A stretch of 64,000 nucleotides of DNA from Schistocerca nitens (lineage: Eukaryota; Arthropoda; Insecta; Orthoptera; Acrididae). The DNA lies in assembly GCF_023898315.1 (NCBI RefSeq), contig NC_064614.1:498372109-498436108 (forward strand). Direction: 5' to 3'. The position numbers were made by a program, and so were the translations under genes. Below are positions 54,997-64,000 of this stretch, one piece after another (position 1 is the stretch's first letter; each line of letters begins with the position of its first letter). The notes under the pieces were generated by a model. The model was not told the origin of the DNA. It was given only the letters and a program-made list of their open reading frames with translations, and did no database searches.

Positions 54997-57900
54997 ATGC
55001 CCCAGGTCGTGGCTGAGGAATTCTTGGGGGGCGACTTCAATGTTAATCAGTTATTTGGCACCACAGTTGAACATCAGAATAATGATATGCCGAATAATTC
55101 TAAACAAAAATTACCTGTTTTATTTATAAGAAACAACCACAATAACAATATATCAGATGAACTTTTACAAGACAGTACACAATGTCGTTCAAACACAAAT
55201 GAAATTGTTTTAGCATCTACCACTGGTGTAGTAGGTGGGATTCCAACTACTATTATTCTAGATACAGGTGCAGCTGTGAGCGTTTTGTCTTTTAATTTCT
55301 ATAAAAAGATGTGTGAATTGGAACCTGTGCCTGAGTTTCCTGCCCAAAACTGTAAAATAACTACTGCACTAGGTAATAAGTCATGTAGGGTTACGAAGCA
55401 AGTTTTTGTAAACATTAAAATAGGTAATGGAACCGTACAATGGCCATTCCTGGTTGTACAAAACCTTGTGACAAGTTGCATATTAGGAATAGATATTATG
55501 AGCGAGAAGGACTGCATTATAGACTTCTCCAAAGGTAAATGTATTTTAAATGATAGAGGCAGTGTAATTATTATTGATTTGGACAGGAGAACTCTAAAGC
55601 ATGACAAACACTGTACAGGGTACAAGGTTCAGTTAGTACTTGACAATGACATTCAAGACACGCACACACACTCATTTGACACAGAGCTAATGGACTTGAA
55701 AACATTGCTTGATCATAAGATAAATGAAGTTACAGCTCTCAGTGCACATGAACGTATAAAACTACAGGAAGTGTTATCCAAATATTTACAAGTTTTTGCC
55801 AAGCGAATAGGTGTTATCAACATGTATGCGTACAAGATTGAAGTTAAGCCTCACAAGATCTTCTACCACAAGACATATAACGTACCGTTATCTCAACGAC
55901 CTGCTGTGTGGCAAGAATTAAAACAAATGTTAGACTGGAAGGTCATTGAACCATCCACCTCACCTTATTGTAGTCCTCTACTTGTTGTCAAAAAATCAAA
56001 TGGAAGCATCAGGTTAGTGTTAGACGCACGAGCAATTAATGAAATAATTTTACCAGTTCACACAAAACCCGAAAATTTAGAAGAGCAATTACAGAAATTT
56101 CTAGATGCAAAGTATTTTTCCACAATAGATCTCGCTAATTCATTTTGGCAGGTGAGTATCACTCCTGATTCTCGGAAATATACTGCATTTATGTTCGGGG
56201 GGCGAACCTATCAGTTTTGTGTTCTACCTTTCGGACTGAATGTCAGTTCTGGGGTATTCATTACAGCCCTGGATACCGTGCTTGGCGATGATTTAGTTGA
56301 GACAGTCACACACTATGTTGATGATATACTGATAGCTACACAGTCTTGGAATGAACACGTTGACACACTTCAAAGAATTTTAGAAAAATTTGCACAAGCT
56401 GGAGTCACAGCCAATCTTAGAAAATCAAAGTTTGGTTGCAGTGAGATAAAATATTTAGGACATATCATTAATTCACAGGGCATACGTCCTGATCCCAGTA
56501 AATTAGATGCTATCAGAAACTTTCCTAGTCCTCGAACTAAAAAGCAGTTAAAATCATTCCTTGGGCTATGTTCATTTTTCAGACGTTTTTTGCCACAACC
56601 ACTTTCGAACAGTAAACATCTGCTAAATCTACTCAGAAAGAATCAAGTTTGGATCTGGTCGGAACAGTGCCAGAATGACTTTAATACAATTAAACATGCT
56701 TTAGTGAATGCAAACTTATTGAGCCATCCAGATTTCAATTTAGATTTTTGTATGACTTGTGACGCTTCACGTACTGGTTTGGGATGTTGCTTATTTCAAG
56801 TTGTAAAGAATGAAGATAAGGAACAGATAAGAATTATTGGGTTTGCGAGTCGTACTCTATCTGAATGTGAGCGTACATACTCCACTACTGAGTTAGAAAC
56901 ACTTTCCATAGTATGGGCATTGAAGAAATTCAATTATTATTTATTTGGAAAACATACAGTAATTTACACCGACCACCAGGCCCTGACATTTTTGTTAACT
57001 TGTAAACTTGTACATCCTAGACTATCACGATGAGCAGTTACACTTCAGAACTACTCTTTTGAAATTAAGTACATAAAAGGTAAGGACAACACCATTGCCG
57101 ACGCTTTGTCTAGACTTCCACAAGGTATGAATGAAACCAACAGTGACTTAGAAAATATAAATGACTACAGGATTCTCTTAATGCAAGACAAGCAGTATCA
57201 CCAATATTATATTGATATGTGCAGAAACATGGCTAAATTACAAAAATCTGATCCTCACTGGTATAAGATAATAACATTACTGGTAGAAAAACACAATCAT
57301 CCTTTGACTAAGTATTACAAGTTACACAATGATGTGTTATTTTATCGCCGACATTCAAATGCTACTAACTGGTGTGTATGCATTCCCAAAGAGTCTGAAC
57401 GTAATCTAATTTGGCACACACACTTAGTTTTGGGTCATTATGGGACGAAGAAGTGTTTAGCAAAGCTCAGCACATACTGTTATTTTAGCAATATGAGAAG
57501 AAAAATTTACAGGGAACTGAAAACATGTGTCATATGTCAAAAATCAAAACCTCAGAATTTATCCACAAAGACAGATTTACATTCTATTTTACCCAGTAAA
57601 CCCCTGGAAATTCTGTGTACTGACATCAGTGGACCGCATCCAGCAAGCTCTGGAGGCGTCAAATATATCTTGGCTTTTTACGATATATTTTCTAAACATG
57701 TAAAACTTTAAGCTTTAAAATCCGCCACTGCAAGTGCTATAATACGAAGATTCTCAAGTGATTACCTGACGCACGTGGGAAAACCAAAAGCAATTCTGTC
57801 AGATAATGCAGCATACTACTCTGGGTACAAATGGAGAAATTTCTTGAAGGACAATAACATTAAAAGTATATCTATTTCAAAGTTTAGTCCACAATGTAAC

Positions 57901-58425
57901 GCGACTGAGAGACTTTTCCGAGAATTAAACCGATTCATGAGGACCTATATTTCATCAAAACATACTAATTGGGTGTCCTACCTAAGTCTTTTCGAAGACG
58001 TACACAATAACTTAAATATTTACGATACAAATTACACACCTAACGAGATCATGTTCAATTGCAAACAGAACGATCAGTGGATAGAACCATTACCTAAGTT
58101 GTCAGACAAGGAAATCACACCTGAACAGAAAATAAAAGAAGTTTTGACTACGCTGACACATCACGCACAGATACGAAACAAACATCACAGAAACATAATA
58201 AAAAGAAAACAAAAATTCGAGATAGGAATGCTTGTACTACTTCGTACCCATCATAAATCTGTAGCACTCAAACGACGCAACGCTAAGTGGCGTCTGCTAT
58301 ATGAAGGACCTTATATAATTGTTAACATACCGCATCCTGGTGCGTATTTGTTACAACATCGTAGAACTAACAAAATTATTGGGCTATACGCACACCGAGA
58401 TCTTAGAGCATTTCATGCGGAATAA
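54997..58425 (+). pseudogene. pol: pol polyprotein of the gypsy element, two in-frame stops
   Basis: The frame is open from 54970, overlapping the end of gag by 13 bases in the -1 frame; the first ATG is at 54997. Codons about 85-97 hold the protease motif DTGA (D89). RT covers about codons 330-470 (IRLVLDARAINEI, YVDD at codons 440-443). RNase H begins with TCDASRTGLG near codon 586. TGA at 57031-57033 cuts the frame inside RNase H. Integrase follows: a zinc finger with HTHLVLGHYG and CVICQ (codons 806-848), catalytic D near 876, D936 and E971. TAA at 57709-57711 lies between the first two. The frame ends at 58425 with no chromodomain seen. The copy cannot make full-length Pol without readthrough. 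Confidence 0.92.
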
Positions 58426-60345
58426 TGTCAAAGTCACATCCATCAAAACATTGCTAAGCAACTCCAAAAAACTCTGTTGCTACAACACAGATAGTAAGTA
58501 GTATAGAAATTTTCATTTCAGCGGTTCCAGTGACGCAGTTGAAGGCAGAAGAACTCTTCTTTCAGCGCGCGCCACCACCTGGAAGACGGAATATTAAAAT
58601 AAAAATTATGTTTACGTAGCAGTGAATGATATATTAATTTTTTCACGGAACATTTGTGACTGTGGGTATCACTGACTTGGTGTGACACCTGACGAACCGA
58701 CAGACGTCATCTGTGAAGCGAACTTTTACTTTGAGAAATAGATTAGACGCACATCTCTCAACACGAAAAGCATCTATCAGTAGTCAAGGCCACACAGACA
58801 CTATACACACACGCACAAAACGCGAGGAATCAAACATTTTCTCTCTTACTATTTTGAATATTTATTGAGTAGTGAAAATGCCTGGTCTTGCCTACTGATA
58901 TAATGAATGTTGTGTCTAACCTATCTTAATTTCAGATGACATCACAAAATAAACATCGATAAAATCCCAGCAAAACCCTTAAAGAGGACGTAATTATCTG
59001 CAATTCATGTAATCAAATGTGACACAATGTAATAACCCATAGCTATGTAATAATGATGTAAACATGTTTATGTGCAACTGTATTATATTTATGCTAAGTA
59101 AATATGTGACGTGTGTATGTATGATTACTTATATTTTTTTTGCTTCTCTTTCAATGATGTATAATGTAACTGTTACTATGTAAAAGAAATTTGAACAAAA
59201 CGAGTGCCAAAAGGACATTGCATAGTGAACCATTGTTCACGGACATTAATGAACATTACTAACTCTGCAACTACGCAGAAACCTATGTGAAAGAAACTGT
59301 TAATGACATTCATTATGCATCGTACCTATGTAAACGCGATGAACCATTTCTTTGATTAATAACTACGAACATTTAGGTGAGTTATATTCAGCAAAAAACT
59401 GAAAATGTGAAGTGCATAATTCGTGCATCGTCTAGTGACAATACTACAGTACCTAACTTCAAGATGTTAACTGGATTAAACGGACACAAAGTGCCTGTCC
59501 AGAAAACAACACGACGGGTGGAAGAATTTTGGTTGGAACTTCAGGGAATGAAATGTTCTCGAAATGTGACGGACACTCTTACCTGGACTGTCCAAGGATC
59601 CACGCCAGCTATGTGCCGTCCAAGGTTCTGCAACCAAGCTTCCACGGAATGTAAAAAACGAACTGCACGTGGACCAATTACTAACGGGTCACGTCAAATC
59701 TGTAATAAACAATGTTTTTTTGTCACAACGAACTGCATCACAACGACTATAATGGAAATGGAAATGGACACGCTTATGTTTTAATCACGTTGTTATACAA
59801 CGATGATACTAACCTGTGAAAAAATTATTGTGCAGCAGATGAATATGAACTGTAATAACGACACGATGTGAATAGGTCGACGCACCTGAAACATACGGAC
59901 ATTTTTCTTTGAAGTATTTCAAATCAATACTATGTAACTAAGAACATTCAACAATCTGAGTTGTATTGTGATATAACAAATATTGTAAATTTAAAACTAA
60001 GTTACCTGTTATAGAATGTAGTCTTCATATGTAATCTTGGCTGAATATTTTCTTTGTGCAACGACTAAGATACGCGCGCACACGAACAATATGAACTGCA
60101 TTACTGTGCCGCGTGATCTAACTGTATGATATAACGGCACTGCCGGAGTCACACAGACGCTTCTGCGCATGCGCGCACTCTATCTGCCAACATAAGAACT
60201 TTTACGGCGCACCCGCGTCATTCAAATTTTGTATATAATGTGTATAATGTGTGTAATGTAAGTCATGTGAATAGTTGTAGATAACTTAGATTTACTTGTG
60301 CCTTTAGGTGAATTGCTCGCCTGCAGGTGTGTCCTTTCGCCTCGC
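58426..60345 (+). other. 1.9 kb between pol and the 3' LTR, with a 135-codon frame
   Basis: In gypsy elements an envelope-like gene may occupy this position. The only sizeable frame (59377-59784, 135 codons) has eight cysteines in its second half (MKCSRN, MCRPRFC, STECKK, ICNKQCFF) but no visible signal peptide, transmembrane segment or envelope motif. The rest is AT-rich and without frames. It could be untranslated sequence or an accessory gene of unknown function. Confidence 0.4.
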
Positions 60346-60359
60346 AATTCAGGGGGCAA
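60346..60359 (+). promoter_or_regulatory. Probable polypurine tract
   Basis: A short purine run, agggggcaa (60351-60359), directly precedes the 3' LTR, where plus-strand priming occurs. It is short for the group. Confidence 0.6.
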
Positions 60360-61065
60360 TATAAAGGCACATTTGCATGCCGAGCGTGAGTTTCCACGGA
60401 AACGCGAAATATTAATTAAATAAATAATCAGTGACTAATAAATAAAGCCTATGGCACACAACTGCAGCGCTGTGTCGCTGATAAAGACAAAAGAATAATT
60501 ACGTTACTCTTATGTTTGATTAAGAGAGGAGAGAGCTCAGGTAGAAGTGGTGCGAGAAGCACGTATTTTATATTATTGTCTGGCACACCGCCATATTTTC
60601 ATGTTATAGAAGAATACTGCGAGTTGCAACCACACTAGGCACTCGATTCTGTAATGAATTTATATTTATAAAAGTAAGTAGGATTATGAACTGTAGGCTA
60701 TTTCATTGAATATATCTGATTTAACTAACTGTGTAACTTTTTATGTTTAGTAGACAATCACCTCTGTACGACGTATTGGCATGGCTGGCAAATCATTGTA
60801 ATATTGAGATTAGATCATGAGTCCGTACCTACCGCAGCAGTCTTTGGAAACGATTTAATTACGAAGTCCGATTATTTCAGTTTTCTTTCACGGTCAACTA
60901 CGAGTTACATTGCCTTTTCCAAATAGCCATTGTCAAGCGTCTGATACCGAATAATTAAACGTCCACGTTCCAGATAAGCAAATACCAATTACAACCAACC
61001 ATCATACATACAGAATAATTAATCATTAATATTTTATTCCAAATTTTATTTCTATTTATTTTATA
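60360..61065 (+). repeat. 3' LTR of the gypsy element
   Basis: 706 bp. Three substitutions against the 5' LTR: near its start (tttccacgg), near 60570 (attttatatt) and near 61000 (accaacc). Confidence 0.93.
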
Positions 61066-61494
61066 CTCCTCATTAGTTACGTGATCTACCCACCTAATCT
61101 TCAACATTCTTCTGTAGCACCACATTTCGAAAGCTTCTATTCTCTTCTTGTCTAAACTATTTATTGTCCATGTTTCGCTTCCATACATGGCTACACTCCA
61201 TACAAATACTTTCAGAAACGACTTCCTGACACTTAAATCTATACTCGATGTTAACAAATTTCTCTTCTTCGGAAACGCTTTCCTTGCCATTGCCAGTCTA
61301 CATTTTATATCCTCTCTACTTCGACCATCATCAGTTATTTTGCTCCCCAAATAGCAAAACTCCTTTACTACTTTAAGTGTCTCATTTCCTAATCTAATTC
61401 CCTCAGCATCACCCGACCTAATTCGGCTACATTCCATTATCCTCGTTTTGCATTTGTTGATGTTCATCTTATATCCTCCTTTCAAGAAATTGTA
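61066..61494 (-). pseudogene. RTE LINE fragment, 5' half, split by the gypsy element
   Basis: The minus strand begins at about 61494 with KGGYKMNINKCKTRIMEC and runs through EFCYLGSKITDDGRSRED, MYGSETWTINSLDKKRIEAF and MWCYRRMLKIRWVDHVTNEE to the gypsy target, continuing at 51532. It is 5' truncated after the catalytic FADD region. Without the gypsy element the two halves join in one frame here. Confidence 0.92.
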
Positions 61495-61504
61495 TCACTC
61501 CGTG

Positions 61505-62235
61505 AGGGAGATGTGGGAGGCCTTTGCAGCGTCGGGATTGGCTGATTAGAGTTTGGCGGCAAGATTGTCGCAAGAGATCGGGCAGAGCGAGGCAGGGGGA
61601 GAGTGTGTTGTGCCGTGAAAGCAGACAGTCGTCAAGTTCGGTAGCTCTGAGATAGGGACTTAGATTCTGAAGACTGTGCTGTGTATGATCTAGAGTCTGC
61701 AGCTACAGTAGGACATCGGCGTCCACGATAGGCTATGCATTGACTACTAGTATAATTGCAGTTGATTCCGCCTTATAGGCTGGCAGTCACCATTGAACGT
61801 AGTCAACCAGCGCACAGAGCTATCATCCTGGTATTGCACGTTAGTACAAGACACACTGGGCTGCACCTTTAAGGTTGTTGAGCCAGTCTTGAAAGCGTTG
61901 TATACCATTTAGAGGAAATATAGGGCTTGTGGTATAAGTAGTTTCTGAGTAGTTTATTCTGCTCAAGATATTTGAGAGACTTATCTTAATTCAGGGACAA
62001 CACAGCTGCAGTCGTTGCCCCAGCAGTATCAACGGAGCCAGCACGCTGGTAGACGGTATTGTAAAACTTGCAGCAGCGGCAGTAAAGTTCAGAAATAGTT
62101 GCTGGATCGTGTTCTTGCCATCCATTGAGTATCTGTGCAGTTTTGCTTACGATTCGTTATTGGTTATTTGTCTTTTTGCATTTTGTTTGGTTGTTTCTTG
62201 GTGGTGGTGTCCGAAGTGTGTATTATTTCAGACAC
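61505..62235. other. No gene recognised
   Basis: Mixed-composition sequence ending in tttggttgtttcttggtggt. It may belong to a dispersed repeat or LTR, but no pair was found in the window. Confidence 0.4.
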
Positions 62236-62240
62236 AAAAG

Positions 62241-62413
62241 AGATTATAGGAACGCAGTCAAATCGCATTTACTATTTGCTTATCCAGGGGCATAATTAAA
62301 TCTAACTTCGCATCAACTTAACATTGAAATTATAGGAATGCAGTCAGATCGCATTTACCATTTACTTACCCAGGGGCATAATTAAATCTAACTTCGCATC
62401 AACTTAACATTAA
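62241..62413. repeat. 86-bp tandem duplication
   Basis: attataggaacgcagtcaaa and attataggaatgcagtcaga start units at 62243 and 62329. Both units contain ggggcataattaaatctaac and end catcaacttaacatt. Only a few differences. Confidence 0.93.
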
Positions 62414-62419
62414 GAGCTG

Positions 62420-63185
62420 AGAGCCAATCTTACCAGTGTAGTATATCTAAGAGCAGTGTACAATTTGTTTAATTTGTTTTCATTCATGATTTGTTCAATA
62501 TGATCTAATTTCTATCGTGAGATAATTTGCAATAAATACAAGTTATTTACAATATTGCTTTTGATTCAGCAGTAGTGTTAGTTACCTGTCACTGTCACAT
62601 TAATATATTTTATTCATGTTTAATAGCGGCCACTACCCACAAGATGTGGAAGCCCTCCAGAACGTTAAATACAATATTTACATTATCTCTTAGCGTCACT
62701 TAATGGAGACATTGTCAGTTTCCGAGCCTTATCGAGCTGTGCCAAATAATGAGTACAAAAAATCTGGCTGCGGTTTATGCCAGAGGAGAAAACTAGCACA
62801 AAGCGTTCAGGTCAAGAAAACACAAATGCTTAAATTTCCATGATGCAGAACTTGAAGCCTCTGGATGATGGCGGAAGGACAATACGATCTGAAAGATTGT
62901 CAGTGGGAGCACAACACCTAATCTTGAGCGGAAGATGCATAAACACAAAATTTGGAGTCTATCTGAAGGACTGCAAGATACATCTACCATCAGTATTCTC
63001 AGCTATCATCGAATATGAAACCTACTTTCTCAACAGACGCAGTTGTCGCGTGATCAATCATGGACACAGCTGATTTCGAGAATAGTGACATGAACTAACG
63101 GTTTTGCCTAGTAGAAAAGTGTGTTTAAAAACCGTCAGTTACTATTCATAAAGTATCGCGCAGTGAGAGTATGTTTGTAGTGAAA
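62420..63185. other. No gene recognised
   Basis: Short frames only, without family motifs. Confidence 0.5.
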
Positions 63186-63202
63186 AAAATGTAAAATTTA
63201 AA

Positions 63203-63411
63203 ATTAAAACAATTGCAGCCCTCGGTCGCGAAAATGAAGTGTTTTTGACCTAGATTTCGGCCACTTGTAAGAGTGCCTTTTATTTCTGATGAAGGCACTC
63301 TTAGAAGTGGCCGAAAGCTAAGTCAGAAACACTTCATTTCCGCGACCGAGGGCTGCAATTGTTTTATTGTTACCTTGCATCGGTCGCTGACAACGCAGCC
63401 ATGTTTAAAGC
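63203..63411 (+). repeat. Palindromic insertion with 13-bp target duplication
   Basis: Arms 63205-63279 and 63292-63367 are near-perfect reverse complements (gcagccctcggtcgcg ... cgcgaccgagggctgc; ggccactt.taagagtgcc) around a 12-base loop. About 44 bases follow the right arm. The whole is flanked by tgtaaaatttaaa at 63190-63202 and 63412-63424. No coding capacity. The length of the flanking repeat suggests retroposition. Confidence 0.85.
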
Positions 63412-63429
63412 TGTAAAATTTAAACACTG

Positions 63430-63950
63430 TATATTCCTTGTGTAGTGGACTGTTAAGGCAGCCAGTCCACAGTGAAGTAGCCGAAAGGGCACGCGTCAAC
63501 TCACGCCGTCTGGCGTTAAGTCTGGAACAGGATTCGTAATGAATGTGATAAAGAAAAGAATGTAGCTACTAGAACACTTAACTTTTATATGGTCCTTTGG
63601 TATACAGCATTCTGGATGATACAAGTGAGACTCTATCTTGAGGTACATGCAGTGGTACAAATGGTTAATGGCGCCTTGCTAGGTCGTAGCCATTAACTTA
63701 GCTGAAGGCTATTCTGTCTCTCGGCAAATGAGAGAAAGGCTTCGTCAGTGTAGTCGCTAGCAACGTCGTCGTACAACTGGGGCGAGTGCTAGTACGTCTC
63801 TCGAGACCTGCCTTGTGGTGGCGCTCGGTCTGCGATCCTGACAGTGGCGACACGCGGGTCCGACATGTACTAATGGACCGCGGCCGATTTAAGCTACCAC
63901 CTAGCAAGTGTGGTGTCTGGCGGTGACACCACACCTTGTTGTATGAACAG
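63430..63950. repeat. Probable dispersed repeat ending in a perfect hairpin
   Basis: The segment from gtagtggactgttaaggcag to the hairpin gtgtggtgtc-tggcggt-gacaccacac (63908-63934) resembles a common repeat I recall from grasshopper sequence. Only one copy is in the window, so its ends are uncertain and no class is given. Confidence 0.4.
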
Positions 63951-64000
63951 GGTAACAATTACTGAACTACATAAAAAAACGCAAATTAGTCAGAAACTAC

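Larger units (their letters stand above)
51533..61065 (+). mobile_element. Ty3/gypsy LTR retrotransposon, 9533 bp, recent insertion
   Basis: Two 706-bp LTRs with only three differences, a 4-bp target duplication ctcc (51529-51532 and 61066-61069), a primer-binding site, gag, and pol with protease, RT, RNase H and integrase in that order. Integrase placed last identifies Ty3/gypsy. The tRNA-Arg primer and NATE spacing in the integrase fit the mdg1/412 side of the group (inference). Pol has two in-frame stops. No envelope gene was recognised. Confidence 0.95.

Noticed and set aside
58426..60345. Envelope gene of the gypsy element
   Set aside because: No signal peptide, transmembrane segment or envelope motif could be seen in any frame.

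Overview
The window looks like a stretch of a large, repeat-rich insect nuclear genome, most likely an orthopteran (grasshopper or locust). This is inferred from the mixture of elements: several Tc1/IS630-like DNA transposon families, RTE-type and other LINEs, a Penelope-like element, a Ty3/gypsy element primed by tRNA-Arg, tRNA-derived SINEs, and long intervals of AT-rich sequence without genes. I found no host protein-coding gene, no rRNA gene, no functional tRNA gene and no CRISPR array. Nearly every supportable feature is a mobile element or a repeat, many of them nested. The species call rests on recognising repeat types from memory and was not checked by a search.

Layout. 0.1-2.0 kb: a dead Tc1-like element carrying a SINE and a second 344-bp insertion. 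3.2-4.9 kb: a small broken DNA-binding-like ORF and a dead Tc1-like copy. 5.0-9.1 kb: a non-autonomous LTR element with 543/541-bp LTRs and no gag or pol. 10.6-11.5 kb: a 100-bp inverted repeat around a 141-codon frame. 14.1-17.9 kb: a foldback-type element with arms of about 1 kb. 17.9-22.9 kb: dead Tc1-like, PIF/Harbinger and mariner fragments, a tRNA-like element and several SINEs. 23.1-25.8 kb: an intact Tc1-like transposon (family A) inside an old Tc1-like copy (family B). 26.4-30.2 kb: a deleted Tc1-like copy, a Penelope-like fragment and an IS630-like relic. 30.5-36.7 kb: RTE LINE copies and a LINE RNase H fragment split by a SINE. 37.2-38.1 kb: another family B relic. 39.2-43.3 kb: a second, unrelated long inverted repeat whose right arm holds a SINE and a Tc1-like copy, the latter holding a SINE of its own. 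44-48.3 kb: tandem repeats, SINEs (one a dimer) and a LINE fragment. 48.8-50.3 kb: a second, inverted and nearly identical copy of Tc1-like family A. 51.2-61.5 kb: an RTE LINE fragment split by a 9.5-kb Ty3/gypsy element. 61.5-64 kb: tandem and palindromic repeats.

How the parts relate. Nesting gives relative ages. The gypsy element (3 differences in 706 bp between LTRs) and Tc1-like family A (two 1422-bp copies, three differences found, both with an open 340-codon transposase) are the youngest. Several insertions have an intact pre-insertion site elsewhere in the window: the gypsy site is intact in the RTE copy at 30.5-32.7 kb, and the SINE and Tc1 sites in the right arm of the 39-43 kb inverted repeat are intact in its left arm. 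The least explained items are the two long inverted-repeat elements, a 160-bp near-perfect hairpin with 13-bp flanking repeats at 63.2 kb, and a hammerhead-like CTGANGA...GAAA motif recurring in unrelated repeats.
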